From Chitinimonas viridis (GTDB lineage Bacteria; Pseudomonadota; Gammaproteobacteria; Burkholderiales; Chitinimonadaceae), in contig NZ_JAUFPU010000018.1 in NCBI RefSeq assembly GCF_030409555.1, positions 545,532 through 609,531 of the forward strand: DNA of 64,000 bases. The letters are read 5' to 3'. Under the pieces are notes generated by a model that ran no database searches, was not told where the DNA came from, and saw nothing but the letters and a program-made list of their open reading frames with translations. Positions within the stretch are counted from its first letter, which is position 1; each line of letters opens with the position of its first letter. A program made the position numbers and the translations under genes. This document shows, piece after piece, positions 16,475-25,831 of the stretch.

Positions 16475-17170
16475 TCAAGACACCCGACAAGCGGCGCGGG
16501 CAGCCTCCAGCCGCTCTACTGTACCCACATCCAGCCATTGCCCGGCATAGCACTCCCCGGTGATGCGGCCCTCGACCATGCCTGCCAGAAACCAGGGCAG
16601 CAAGGGGCCGGGTTGCCCCTTGGGTACGTCGGCGAAGAATGCCGGGGTGTATAGCGCCATGCCACTGAACGTCAGCGGCTGCAGGCCATCTGCGTGGGGT
16701 AGCAGCTTGCCATCCGGCTGCAGCGCCAGATCAAAGCCCGTCTTGTAATCGGGCTTGGGCACCAGCACCAGGTGGGCACGCGCCCCGCCGGTCACTGCCA
16801 GTTGCTGCGCCTGCGGCTGCAACTGGGCAAACGGATAATCGGTATAGACATCGCCATTGACCACCAGGAAGGGCGCATCACCCAGCAAGGGCAATGCCTG
16901 GGCGATACCGCCGGCGGTTTCCAAGGGGACGGGCTCTGGCGAGTACTGGATCTTTACCCCCCAATCGCTGCCGTCACCCAGGGTGGTTTCTATCTGCCGG
17001 CCCAGCCAGGCATGGTTGATCACCACCTCGCGGATGCCTGCAGCGGCAAGGCGGCGCAAATGCCAGCCTATCAAGGGCAGGCCGCCCACTTCCAGCAAGG
17101 GCTTGGGCGTGGTGTCGGTCAATGGCCGCATGCGCTCGCCCCTGCCTGCGGCCAAGATCATCGCCCGCAT
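16475..17170 (-). CDS. murU: N-acetylmuramate-1-phosphate uridylyltransferase MurU
   Basis: A 231-residue sugar nucleotidyltransferase. The N-terminal MRAMILAAGRGERMRPLTDTTPKP pattern and the metal site VVNGDVYTD are typical, and the length fits MurU. With AmgK it forms the cell-wall recycling bypass that turns MurNAc-1-phosphate into UDP-MurNAc and confers intrinsic fosfomycin tolerance in Pseudomonas. One base separates its ATG from the ltaE stop. amgK is one gene further upstream rather than directly adjacent. An alternative label is glucose-1-phosphate thymidylyltransferase, but length and context favour MurU. Confidence 0.85.
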   Translation of the reverse strand: MRAMILAAGRGERMRPLTDTTPKPLLEVGGLPLIGWHLRRLAAAGIREVVINHAWLGRQIETTLGDGSDWGVKIQYSPEPVPLETAGGIAQALPLLGDAPFLVVNGDVYTDYPFAQLQPQAQQLAVTGGARAHLVLVPKPDYKTGFDLALQPDGKLLPHADGLQPLTFSGMALYTPAFFADVPKGQPGPLLPWFLAGMVEGRITGECYAGQWLDVGTVERLEAARAACRVS

Positions 17171-17171
17171 C

Positions 17172-18212
17172 TCAGCGTCCCTCGAAATAGCGGGCGGCAA
17201 TCGCCAGCGCTGCAGCAACCGCCTGGGCATCCACATCCAGGTGGGTTACCCAGCGCTGGGCCGTACCCACGCTGCTGACCAGCAGGCCCTGTTCGGCCAG
17301 ATGGGTACTGAAGCCTTGGGCCATACCCGGTTCCAGGTGTACGAACACCATATTGGTCTGGGCCTCCACCGTCAGCCCCGGTAGCTTACGCAAGCCGTCC
17401 GCCAGCAGGGCCGCGTTGGCATGGTCATCGGCCAGCCGTGCCAGATTGTGTTCCAGCGCATACAGCCCGGCAGCGGCCAGCATGCCGGACTGGCGCATGC
17501 CGCCGCCCAGCACCTTGCGCCAACGGCGTCCCGCCTGGATGAAATCACGCTTGCCCAGTAGCACCGAACCCACCGGTGCCCCCAAACCCTTGGACAGGCA
17601 GACCGAGACCGAATCGAAGCCACTGGCGATCTCGGCCGGCGCAACATGGCTGGCCACGGCAGCGTTCCACAAGCGGGCGCCATCCAGATGAGTAGCCAGG
17701 CCCAGACCGTGGGCCCAGTCTGTCACCATGCGGACATAGCTGGCCGGTAATACCTTGCCGCCTATGGTGTTTTCCAGCGCCAGCAGGCGGGTACGGGCAA
17801 AGTGGGCATCATCGGGCTTCACGGCCCGCTTCAGCTTCTCCAGCGGCAGGCTGCCATCGGCTAGGTTCTCTATCGGCTGCGGCTGTATGCTGCCCAGCAC
17901 GGCGGCGCCCCCACCCTCGTACTTGTAGGTATGGGCGTCCTGGCCCACCAGGTATTCATCACCGCGCTGGCAATGCACCATCAGGCCTATCAGGTTGGAC
18001 TGGGTGCCGCTGGGCACGAACAGCCCCGCCTCAAAGCCCAGCAGCTCAGCACAATAGGCCTCCAGCCGCTGCACCGTGGGGTCATCGCCCCAGACATCAT
18101 CGCCTACCGGCGCCGCCACCATCGCTGCACGCATGGCATCAGACGGCCGGGTCACCGTATCGGACCGGAAATCGTACAGCACGGGGCCGCTTGCAACCTG
18201 GGGGTAGCTCAT
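17172..18212 (-). CDS. ltaE: Low-specificity L-threonine aldolase
   Basis: A 346-residue PLP enzyme that cleaves L-threonine/allo-threonine to glycine and acetaldehyde. Family signs are FRSDTVTRPS at the N-terminus, GDDVWGDDPTV, VPSGTQSNL, HLDGARLWNAA and the PLP lysine Lys208 in SVCLSKGLGAPVGS. The ATG at MSYPQVASG is preferred to a TTG five codons earlier. It is sandwiched between amgK and murU and shares a transcript with murU (1-base gap); there is no obvious metabolic link. Confidence 0.93.
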   Translation of the reverse strand: MSYPQVASGPVLYDFRSDTVTRPSDAMRAAMVAAPVGDDVWGDDPTVQRLEAYCAELLGFEAGLFVPSGTQSNLIGLMVHCQRGDEYLVGQDAHTYKYEGGGAAVLGSIQPQPIENLADGSLPLEKLKRAVKPDDAHFARTRLLALENTIGGKVLPASYVRMVTDWAHGLGLATHLDGARLWNAAVASHVAPAEIASGFDSVSVCLSKGLGAPVGSVLLGKRDFIQAGRRWRKVLGGGMRQSGMLAAAGLYALEHNLARLADDHANAALLADGLRKLPGLTVEAQTNMVFVHLEPGMAQGFSTHLAEQGLLVSSVGTAQRWVTHLDVDAQAVAAALAIAARYFEGR

Positions 18213-18544
18213 GGCAAATCCTATCAATGGCTTGTTGCTAAATCATGCCGCCCTCATCACCCGGACAGCGCCTTGTTCAACTGTGCTCGCAGCATACTAC
18301 GCAGAATAGACAGGGACAGAACCGCGACCTGCAGGTTCAAGCCGGCGCCAGGGCCAGCTGTGCCGATGGGCCCAGCGTCTGCGATGAGCGGGTAGCGCTG
18401 AACCACAGACGCGCTTCAACAAAGATGGCAAGCACCCGCGAGGGGTGGACTGGCACAGGGTCTACGGGTTGAGAGCCTGTTCAAAGTCTTTTCGCCGCGC
18501 GCCGGCCCGCCCACCCATCAATGCCGCAAACGCATGGCCAGCTA
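18213..18544. other. Intergenic region between amgK and ltaE
   Basis: About 330 bases with no gene. It holds GTTGAGAGCCTGTT near 18470-18483; the same 14 bases occur on the other strand at the stop codon of the DHH phosphoesterase gene (about 37132-37145), which may reflect a small dispersed repeat. No terminator with a T run was found on the minus strand. Confidence 0.4.
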
Positions 18545-19564
18545 TCAAAAGGTGTAACCCACGCCCGGCACAAAATCAGTCAGCCGGTTGAGCAGCTTGT
18601 ACAGCGGATGCAGCTCGGTATAGCGGGCGCAGGTTTCACGCAGATAGGCCACGGCCACCGGCATGTCGTCTATATAGCGCTGCTTGCCATCGCGGTGAGC
18701 CAACCGGGCAAAGGTGCCCAACGTCCGTATCTGGCGAAACACGCCCATGATCTCGAACTGTGCATAGAAATCATCAAACGCGGCCGGCACCGGCAAACCG
18801 GCCTGGCGTGCCGCCTCCCAATAGCGCACAGCCAGATCCAGCCGGAAATCCTCGGGCCACTGTACGTACATATCCTTCAGCAGCGAAGCCAGGTCGTAGC
18901 AGATGGGGCCGACGCGGGCATCCTGGAAATCTATCACCCCAACCCGCTCATCCAGCCCGGTCTGGCGGCTGCCGGTGACGATCAGGTTGCGGCTATGAAA
19001 ATCGAAATGGATGGCGACCTTGCCCTGCATCTGGGCGCGCGCCACCAGCAGCGCACGGCTGCGCTCCCAGATGGCCAGGTCCTCGCCTGCCAGCGGCTTG
19101 CCCAGATGGCGGTCGGCATACCACTCGGCAAAGCGATTGAGGTCTTCCACCATGATCTCGGCACTGTAGCTGGGCAGGCTGGCGACCGGCACATCGCGCT
19201 GCAGGGAAACCAGACTGGCGATCACCCAGCGATACAGCACCTCGGCACCGGCCTCATCAGTGGCGGCCAGGGCCATCTGCAGGTCGACCTCGCCTAGATC
19301 ATCCAGCAGCAGAAAACCTTGCTGCAGATCCTGCGCCAGCACCCGTGGCACCCGCAGCGCGGGTTGCAGCAGGGCGGCTACCTGCACAAAGGGTGTCAGG
19401 TCGTTGCGGTCCGGCGGTGCGTCCATCACCATGCGACTGCTGCCATCAGCCAGCAAAACCCGAAAATAACGCCGACTGCTGGCATCGCCTATCGGGTCCG
19501 ACAGGCTATGGTCACCAGGCAGTTGAGTATGTAGCCACTGACGCAGCGTATTGATTCGATCCAT
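18545..19564 (-). CDS. amgK: N-acetylmuramate/N-acetylglucosamine anomeric kinase AmgK
   Basis: A 339-residue aminoglycoside-phosphotransferase-fold kinase. The catalytic loop IHFDFHSRNLIV (HxDxxxxN) and the metal site VIDFQDARVGPICYDLASLLKD are clear. AmgK phosphorylates MurNAc at C1 in peptidoglycan recycling; MurU then makes UDP-MurNAc. It is divergent from lptD (73-bp shared promoter region), a common arrangement, and separated from murU by ltaE and a 332-bp gap. Confidence 0.88.
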   Translation of the reverse strand: MDRINTLRQWLHTQLPGDHSLSDPIGDASSRRYFRVLLADGSSRMVMDAPPDRNDLTPFVQVAALLQPALRVPRVLAQDLQQGFLLLDDLGEVDLQMALAATDEAGAEVLYRWVIASLVSLQRDVPVASLPSYSAEIMVEDLNRFAEWYADRHLGKPLAGEDLAIWERSRALLVARAQMQGKVAIHFDFHSRNLIVTGSRQTGLDERVGVIDFQDARVGPICYDLASLLKDMYVQWPEDFRLDLAVRYWEAARQAGLPVPAAFDDFYAQFEIMGVFRQIRTLGTFARLAHRDGKQRYIDDMPVAVAYLRETCARYTELHPLYKLLNRLTDFVPGVGYTF

Positions 19565-19637
19565 GGGGCGAGTTTGTGCGAAGCGGGAAAGTATGCGATT
19601 TTAGCGCACTTCCTATCAGGCTCCCTCCCTGCGTCAC

Positions 19638-21755
19638 ATGCCGCGTTTCTCTCCGCTCCCCCTCGCCCTGGCCCTCTGTACAGCCCTTGCAGCCCATGCC
19701 GAAGAAGTCTCCGGCCCTACCGTGCTGCAGGCCGACAAGATAGAAGGTACTGGCAATACCGAAGCGCGCGCCAGCGGCAATGTGGCGCTGGATCGGGATG
19801 GTCGCCGCATCGAGGCGCAGTGGCTCAAGCTGTTCGAGACCACCCGCGAGATCCGCGCCGGCGACCAGACCCGTCTCAGCCAGCAGGGCGATCTACTGGA
19901 AGGCGGCGAGCTGTACCTGAAGGAAGACACCCGTACCGGCGAGCTCGATGCCCCCCGTTACCGGCTGGGACAAAGGCAGGGGCGTGGCGACGCCGTCAAG
20001 CTGCTGTTCGAGGGCAAGGATAAATACCGCCTCAACAAGGCCCGCTTCACCACCTGCCAAGTCGGCCAGGACGACTGGTTCATCCGCGCCCGCGAACTGG
20101 AGCTGGATTACACTCGCAATGTCGGTGTGGCCCGCAACAGCACCATCGAATTCAAGGGCGTACCGCTGCTGTACTCCCCCTATCTGGATTTCAGCCTGGA
20201 TGGCTCCCGCAAGTCCGGCTTCCTGTCGCCGTCCATCGGCTCCAGCGGTTCAGGCGGCTTTGAGCTGATTGTGCCTTACTACTGGAACATCGCGCCCAAT
20301 ATGGACGCCACCATCGCCCCGCGGCTGATCAGCAAGCGCGGGCTGATGTTCAACAATGAATTCCGCTATCTGGGCCAGGACATGGCCGGCCAGTTGACGG
20401 TCGAGACCATACTGAAGGACAGGGTGTACGGCAGTAGCCGTAGCGCCTTCCGCCTGCAGCACGAGCAAGGGCTGGCGCCCGGCCTGCGCACGGGCCTCAA
20501 CCTGCAGAAAACCACCGACGATCGCTATTTCGCAGACTTCGGCGACCGTATCGCCGTGGCATCGCAGACCTTTTTGCCGCGTGAAGGCTATCTGAGCTAC
20601 AGCCACGGCAACTTTGGCGCGGTACTGCGCATGCAGCGCTACCAGACGCTGCAGGATCCTACCAACCCGGTGGCCGTGCCCTATGCCCGCCTGCCGCAGC
20701 TGACCGTGAACTACCAACCCGTCCTGCCGGCGCCGTTCCGGCTGGATCTGAATGGCGAAGCCGTCTCCTTCCATCACCCCACCCAGTTGACCGGTGAGCG
20801 GGTGGTGGCCTACCCCAGCCTGAGCATGCCCATGGAGCAGGCCTGGGGCTTTGTCACGCCCAAGGTCGGCCTGCATCTGAGCCATTACAAACTGGACGAT
20901 GGCCGCAGCCTCAGCCGCAACCTGCCCATCTTCAGCGTGGATTCCGGCCTGTATTTCGACCGCGAAGGCCAGTTCTTCGGCAAGGACATGGTGCAGTCGC
21001 TGGAGCCACGGGCCTACTATGTGCGCATACCGCACCGTGATCAGTCGGCCTTCCCCAATTTCGACTCGGGCGTGGCTGACTTCAATTTCGCCCAGATGTT
21101 CAGCGAGAACCAGTACACCGGCAGCGACCGCATCAACGATGCCAATCAGCTGACCCTGGCACTGACCTCGCGGCTGTTCGAAGCCGACAGCGGCATAGAA
21201 CGTGCCCGCGTGGCCGTGGGCCAGCGCTTCTATTTCGACCGCCAGCGGGTCACGCTGAACGAAGCGGCGCGCAGCCAGGACACCAGCGCCTCCGACCTGA
21301 TCGCCACCGCCGGCGGCCAGCCCTTTGATCACTGGTGGATGGATGGCGCCGTGCAGACCGACGGCAACGGCCATCAGACCCGCAAGGCCGCGCTCAACCT
21401 GCGCTACCAGCCCGAGGCCGGCAAGCTGCTCAACCTGCGCTACCGGCTCGATCGCCTGACTGATATCAAGCAGATAGACCTGTCGGCCCAATGGCCGGTC
21501 AGCGCCCGCTGGCACGTGGTGGCACGGCAGAACTGGTCCATCCGCGACAAGCGTTCTTTGGAGCGCTTGCTCGGCCTCGAATACAATGGCGGCTGTTGGG
21601 TATTCCGCATGGTGTCGCAACGTTTCGTCACCTCGGGCAACCAGACCAGCAGCCCCTTCTTCCTACAGCTGGAACTGAACGATGTAGGTCGACTCGGCTC
21701 CAATCCGCTGCAAACGCTCAAAGAGAGCATTCCCGGCTACACCAAGTTGAACTGA
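19638..21755 (+). CDS. lptD: LPS-assembly outer-membrane protein LptD
   Basis: A 705-residue protein that inserts LPS into the outer leaflet of the outer membrane with LptE. Signal peptide (about 1-21), N-terminal OstA/jellyroll domain (LQADKIEGTGNTEARASGNV, about 30-180), then the beta-barrel. Outside the signal peptide only two Cys are visible (FTTCQVGQDD and YNGGCWVFR), fewer than the four of E. coli, so a single long-range disulfide is expected. The next gene is surA, the chaperone that delivers LptD, two bases away. Confidence 0.94.
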   Translation: MPRFSPLPLALALCTALAAHAEEVSGPTVLQADKIEGTGNTEARASGNVALDRDGRRIEAQWLKLFETTREIRAGDQTRLSQQGDLLEGGELYLKEDTRTGELDAPRYRLGQRQGRGDAVKLLFEGKDKYRLNKARFTTCQVGQDDWFIRARELELDYTRNVGVARNSTIEFKGVPLLYSPYLDFSLDGSRKSGFLSPSIGSSGSGGFELIVPYYWNIAPNMDATIAPRLISKRGLMFNNEFRYLGQDMAGQLTVETILKDRVYGSSRSAFRLQHEQGLAPGLRTGLNLQKTTDDRYFADFGDRIAVASQTFLPREGYLSYSHGNFGAVLRMQRYQTLQDPTNPVAVPYARLPQLTVNYQPVLPAPFRLDLNGEAVSFHHPTQLTGERVVAYPSLSMPMEQAWGFVTPKVGLHLSHYKLDDGRSLSRNLPIFSVDSGLYFDREGQFFGKDMVQSLEPRAYYVRIPHRDQSAFPNFDSGVADFNFAQMFSENQYTGSDRINDANQLTLALTSRLFEADSGIERARVAVGQRFYFDRQRVTLNEAARSQDTSASDLIATAGGQPFDHWWMDGAVQTDGNGHQTRKAALNLRYQPEAGKLLNLRYRLDRLTDIKQIDLSAQWPVSARWHVVARQNWSIRDKRSLERLLGLEYNGGCWVFRMVSQRFVTSGNQTSSPFFLQLELNDVGRLGSNPLQTLKESIPGYTKLN

Positions 21756-21757
21756 CC

Positions 21758-23056
21758 ATGACCGCTACCTTGTCCCGCCTTGCCGCCGCCCTGCTTGCCG
21801 CCAGCCTGCTGGCCACGGCCCATGCCGCCGACCCTCTGACGCTGGATCGCATCGTGGCGGTGGTGAACAAAACCGTCATCACCGAGTACGAACTCAATAC
21901 CCGGGTACGCAGCGCGACTGCCAACCTGCAGCGCCAAAAGATCGCCCTCCCCGCCGAGGACGTGCTGCGGCGCCAGGTGCTGGACAGGCTGGTCAACGAG
22001 AAGGTGCTGTCCGATTACGCCGCTGATACCGGCATACGCGTGGATGAGCGCCAGCTCGACCAGACCATGGAACGGATAGCCGGCCAGAACCAGCTCAACC
22101 TGTCCCAGTTCAAGGCCGCCCTGGAAAAGGAAGGCACCAGCTACCCCGCCTTCCGCGAGCAGATACGCCAGGACATGCAGATACAGCGCCTGCGCGAGCG
22201 TGAGGTGGATAACCGCATCTACGTCACCGATGCCGAGATAGATCAATATCTGGCGGCCAATCCGGATCAGGCCAAGGCCGAGCTGGAATACCGGCTGTCG
22301 CACATTCTGGTCGCCATTCCCGAAGGCTCGGGCCAGGACGTGGTCACCACCAAGGGCCAGCGTGCCGCCGAAGCCGCCCGCCAACTGGCAGGCGGCAAGC
22401 CGTTTGCCGAAGTGGCGGCGGCCTTCTCCGATGCGGGCGATGCCCTTAGCGGTGGCGAGCTGGGCTGGCGCTCTGCCGGCCGCCTGCCGCCGCTGTTCCT
22501 GGAAGCGCTGAACAAGCTGGAAGCCGGGGGGGTAACCCAGGTGCTGCGTAGCCCGGCCGGTTTTCACCTGGTCAAGCTGCAGGAAAAACGCCAGCGCGAC
22601 GGCAAGGAAATCATCAAGCAGACCCATACCCGCCATATCCTGGTCAAGGTCAACGAATTGACCTCGGATACCGACGCCAAGAACCGCATTCAGGAACTGC
22701 GCGAGCGCATCGTCAACGGCGCCGCCTTCGAGGAACAGGCCAAGCTGCATTCCGAGGATGGCTCGGCCCAGAAGGGTGGCGATCTGGACTGGATCTCGCC
22801 CGGCGATACCGTGCCCGAGTTCGAGCAGGCCATGAATGCACTCCAACCTGGCGAGCTGTCGCAGGCGGTGCGCTCGCCATTCGGCTGGCACCTGATACAG
22901 GTGATAGAACGCCGCGACCAGGATGTGACGCAGGACAAACGCCGCACCCGCGTGCGGATGGAGCTGCGCGAGCGCAAGTCGGACGAGCAGTATGAAGACT
23001 GGGCACGCCAGCAGCGCGACCAGGCCTTTGTGGAAATCCGCTTGGACGACAAGTAA
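21758..23056 (+). CDS. surA: Periplasmic chaperone/peptidyl-prolyl isomerase SurA
   Basis: A 432-residue outer-membrane-protein chaperone. It has a signal peptide ending at AHAAD, a SurA_N domain starting LDRIVAVVNKTVITEYEL, two parvulin PPIase domains (about 170-275, SHILVAIPEG, and 280-385, RHILVKVNEL) and a C-terminal helix. It follows lptD directly, as in E. coli. The ATG immediately after the lptD stop gives the expected signal peptide. Confidence 0.95.
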   Translation: MTATLSRLAAALLAASLLATAHAADPLTLDRIVAVVNKTVITEYELNTRVRSATANLQRQKIALPAEDVLRRQVLDRLVNEKVLSDYAADTGIRVDERQLDQTMERIAGQNQLNLSQFKAALEKEGTSYPAFREQIRQDMQIQRLREREVDNRIYVTDAEIDQYLAANPDQAKAELEYRLSHILVAIPEGSGQDVVTTKGQRAAEAARQLAGGKPFAEVAAAFSDAGDALSGGELGWRSAGRLPPLFLEALNKLEAGGVTQVLRSPAGFHLVKLQEKRQRDGKEIIKQTHTRHILVKVNELTSDTDAKNRIQELRERIVNGAAFEEQAKLHSEDGSAQKGGDLDWISPGDTVPEFEQAMNALQPGELSQAVRSPFGWHLIQVIERRDQDVTQDKRRTRVRMELRERKSDEQYEDWARQQRDQAFVEIRLDDK

Positions 23057-23058
23057 GC

Positions 23059-23493
23059 ATGACCGCGGCGCCGCTACTAGGCAGCTGCCTCTGTGGCGGT
23101 GTCCGTTACCAGATCGACGGGCCGCTGTCGCCCATCGATCTCTGCCACTGCGGCATGTGCCGCAAGGCCCACGGCACGGCCTACTCCAGCAATGCCGTGG
23201 CGGCAGCCGCTGATTTCCGCTGGCTGGCGGGCACCGCCCTGCTGACCGAGTATGCGTCCTCGCCCCACCGACGCAAGTACTTCTGCCGGCAGTGCGGCTC
23301 CCAGCTGCAGATACGCCGCACCGACAGGCCCGAGATCGTGGTGGTCTGCATGGGCAGCCTGGACAGCCCGACCGATAGCCGACCTGCGCACCATGTGTTC
23401 TGCGACGCCCGTGCAGACTGGGACGAGCCAGGCGCCGACCTGCCGCGCTACCGCATCTACCCTGGGCACGAGCCCGAGGACACCCCCGCATGA
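23059..23493 (+). CDS. GFA-family (glutathione-dependent formaldehyde-activating-like) zinc protein
   Basis: A 144-residue zinc-fold protein of the GFA/CENP-V family. The Cys ligands are GSCLCGGVRY near 9-13, LCHCGMCRKAHG at 29-34 and YFCRQCGSQL at about 75-78. The family binds glutathione adducts; the specific activity is rarely known. It begins two bases after surA and overlaps pdxA by four (ATGA), so it is part of the lptD-surA-pdxA operon. Confidence 0.9.
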   Translation: MTAAPLLGSCLCGGVRYQIDGPLSPIDLCHCGMCRKAHGTAYSSNAVAAAADFRWLAGTALLTEYASSPHRRKYFCRQCGSQLQIRRTDRPEIVVVCMGSLDSPTDSRPAHHVFCDARADWDEPGADLPRYRIYPGHEPEDTPA

Positions 23494-24506
23494 GCACGCC
23501 ACGCATCGCCATCACCGTCGGCGAGCCGGCCGGCATAGGCCCGGAACTCTGTACCGCACTTCAGCCTGGCCAGCACGCCGCCAGGCTGATACTGCTGGGT
23601 GACAAGCCACTATTGCAGGCTCGTGCGCGCCAGACCGGCAGTACCGTGCAACTGGTGGACTACGCGCCGGAGACCCAGCCCGCGCCAGACAGCCTGGAAG
23701 TCCTGCATATTCCCCTTGCGGCCCCCTGTGTGGCAGGCCAGCTTGACCAGGCCAATGCCCCGCAGGTACTGGCCCTGCTGGACCGGGCGGTGGCAGGCTG
23801 CCAGTCGGGTGAATTTGCCGCCATGGTGACCGCCCCCCTGCACAAGGGCATCATCCGCGATGCCGGCTACGACCGCTTTACCGGCCATACCGAATACCTT
23901 GCCGAACTGACCGACACCCCCCAGGTGGTGATGCTGCTGGCAGGCCGTTGCGATGCCGTCAAACCCGGCTATGCCTTGCGCGTGGCCCTGGCGACCACCC
24001 ACCTGCCGCTGCGCGAAGTGGCCGACGCCATTACCCCGGCCAGCCTGACCCAGACCCTGCGCATCCTGCATGCCGATCTGCAGCACAAGTTCGGCCTGGC
24101 CCAGCCCACCATACTGGTGGCCGGCCTCAACCCGCACGCCGGCGAGGGCGGCCACCTGGGTCGCGAGGAACTCGACACCCTCATTCCCGTATTGGAAAGC
24201 CTGCGCCTCGAAGGCATGCGCCTGGTCGGCCCGCTGCCGGCCGACACTCTGTTCAATCCACCGATACTGGCACAGGGCGATGCCGTGCTGGCCATGTACC
24301 ACGACCAAGGCTTGCCCGTGCTCAAGCATGCCACCTTCGGCCAGGGCATCAATCTCACCCTGGGCCTGCCACTGATACGCACCTCGGTCGACCACGGCAC
24401 CGCGCTGGACCTGGCAGGCACCGGCCGCGCCGATGGCGGCTCGCTGGTCGCCGCCGTGGACCTGGCCATCACACTGGCCGCCAACCAGGCCCAACGGGCC
24501 GGCTAG
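23490..24506 (+). CDS. pdxA: 4-hydroxythreonine-4-phosphate dehydrogenase PdxA
   Basis: A 338-residue enzyme of pyridoxal phosphate synthesis that oxidises 4-phosphohydroxy-L-threonine. It shows the N-terminal ITVGEPAGIGPEL, metal-binding His in FTGHTEYLAELT, LNPHAGEGGHLG, and YHDQGLPVLKH with GTALDLAGTGRADGGSL at the end. It sits between surA/GFA and rsmA, the usual surA-pdxA-rsmA order. Confidence 0.95.
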   Translation: MSTPRIAITVGEPAGIGPELCTALQPGQHAARLILLGDKPLLQARARQTGSTVQLVDYAPETQPAPDSLEVLHIPLAAPCVAGQLDQANAPQVLALLDRAVAGCQSGEFAAMVTAPLHKGIIRDAGYDRFTGHTEYLAELTDTPQVVMLLAGRCDAVKPGYALRVALATTHLPLREVADAITPASLTQTLRILHADLQHKFGLAQPTILVAGLNPHAGEGGHLGREELDTLIPVLESLRLEGMRLVGPLPADTLFNPPILAQGDAVLAMYHDQGLPVLKHATFGQGINLTLGLPLIRTSVDHGTALDLAGTGRADGGSLVAAVDLAITLAANQAQRAG

Positions 24507-24617
24507 CCCGCGCCACCCTGCCGCCAGGGGTTTGTTCGCGGCATAGCGCGCCTTCGTTCGCACGCCCGGCCTGAAGGGTTTTGTTAGCGGCGCTTAGCCA
24601 CTGAGGGCTGACGGCCC

Positions 24618-24623
24618 TACAAT
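24618..24623 (+). promoter_or_regulatory. Candidate -10 element for rsmA
   Basis: TACAAT ends seven bases before the rsmA ATG and no Shine-Dalgarno is visible, so a leaderless rsmA transcript is possible. The 124-bp gap after pdxA fits a separate promoter. The -35 is unclear. Confidence 0.35.
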
Positions 24624-24630
24624 ACAGCCC

Positions 24631-25416
24631 ATGAGCTCCCATATCCCCCGCAAGCGCTTTGGTCAGAATTTCCTGCAGGACCAAGGCGTGATATCCGACA
24701 TCGTCAGTTGTATCAACCCGCAACCGGCCGATGCCATGATAGAGATCGGTCCTGGCCTCGCCGCGCTGACCGAGCCTCTGCTGGCCAAGCTGGATGTATT
24801 GCACGCCGTGGAAATCGACCGCGACATCGTCGCCAAGCTGTCCGGCCGCTTCGCGCCAGGCAAGCTGGTCATCCACAATGCCGATGCACTGAAGTTCGAC
24901 TTTGGCCAGTTGGCCGCGCAGATCGCACCGGGCCGCCAGGTGCGTCTGGTCGGCAACTTGCCCTACAACATCTCCACCCCTTTGCTGTTCCATCTGGCCG
25001 GCTATGCCAGCGTGATCAGCGATTGCCATTTCATGCTGCAGAACGAGGTGGTGCTGCGCATGGTGGCCGAACCCGCCTGCGCCGATTACGGCCGGCTCTC
25101 GGTAATGCTGCAGTATCACTTCCATATGGAAAAACTGCTGGATGTCCCCCCCGAAGCCTTCTTCCCGCCACCCAAGGTGGATTCGGCCATCGTCCGCATG
25201 ATTCCCCGCCCCTTCCCCACGCCGGTACGCAATCTGGATGCGCTGGAGAAGCTGGTGGCACAGGCCTTCGCCCAGCGCCGCAAGACCCTGCGCAACAACC
25301 TCAAGGGCATCGTCGACGACGCGCTTTTCGATGCCACAGGCATAAATGCTGGCGACCGTGCGGAAAACCTGTCGGTACACGACTACGTGCGGCTGACCAA
25401 CGCCCTGCCTGACTAG
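24631..25416 (+). CDS. rsmA: 16S rRNA m6,2A1518/A1519 dimethyltransferase RsmA (KsgA)
   Basis: A 261-residue SAM-dependent methyltransferase that dimethylates two adjacent adenines near the 3' end of 16S rRNA. Motifs: [10 protein letters not shown] at the N-terminus, [15 protein letters not shown] (SAM motif I), [16 protein letters not shown] and [14 protein letters not shown] (the catalytic NLPY). C-terminal [12 protein letters not shown] is typical. A long perfect inverted repeat follows the gene. Confidence 0.95.
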   Translation: MSSHIPRKRFGQNFLQDQGVISDIVSCINPQPADAMIEIGPGLAALTEPLLAKLDVLHAVEIDRDIVAKLSGRFAPGKLVIHNADALKFDFGQLAAQIAPGRQVRLVGNLPYNISTPLLFHLAGYASVISDCHFMLQNEVVLRMVAEPACADYGRLSVMLQYHFHMEKLLDVPPEAFFPPPKVDSAIVRMIPRPFPTPVRNLDALEKLVAQAFAQRRKTLRNNLKGIVDDALFDATGINAGDRAENLSVHDYVRLTNALPD

Positions 25417-25426
25417 CTGGCCAGCC

Positions 25427-25460
25427 CCCTTTTGTGTGGGCTACAGCCCACACAAAAGGG
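25427..25460. terminator. Long perfect inverted repeat after rsmA (probable terminator)
   Basis: Two exactly complementary 16-base arms (CCCTTTTGTGTGGGCT and its complement) separated by two bases lie 10 bp past the rsmA stop. The hairpin would be very stable, and the A/T parts of the arms could act as a U tract in either direction, though no separate T run follows. Confidence 0.65.
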
Positions 25461-25831
25461 CCTGGAACGGGCCTGAAAACCACCGGATCACTGCGGTTTT
25501 CCCTGCTTTTCCCCCATTATTAGGGATTCCCCGCTTGTTGCGCCTATACCGGCCGCTACACTTTGCCCATCCCGACGAGTTGCCGAATCAACCGGCAGCG
25601 TTCCATGACGGTTCAAGGACTTACCTGTCCTGAAGCACAAGGCCGGCCTGCCATCCCCGATGCAGGCTCGCGCATGCAGGGATGCGCCCGCCGTCATGTT
25701 GCAAGGTCGCAAGACACGCAGCAGTACAAACCCACGGAACCGATACGAATTGATGCCTAGGCCATGCCGGGAGCAGCTATAGTCTTTTCGTGAAGTGCGA
25801 TGATCGAACAACCCTAAAGGAGCAAACCGCA
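25461..25831. other. Regulatory gap upstream of gltI
   Basis: No gene in about 370 bases. A TATAGT at 25778-25783 may be the -10 of the glutamate-transporter operon; no well-spaced -35 was found. The leader of roughly 45 bases ends in AAAGGAG. Confidence 0.4.

Noticed and set aside
20250-21620. Long minus-strand frame (456 codons) opposite lptD
   Set aside because: Antisense shadow created by GC-rich codon use; no recognisable protein and lptD is certain.
21737-23536. Long minus-strand open frame (599 codons) opposite surA
   Set aside because: It mirrors surA and the GFA gene, whose families are unmistakable; the translated product is low-complexity Gly/Leu/His with no domain.
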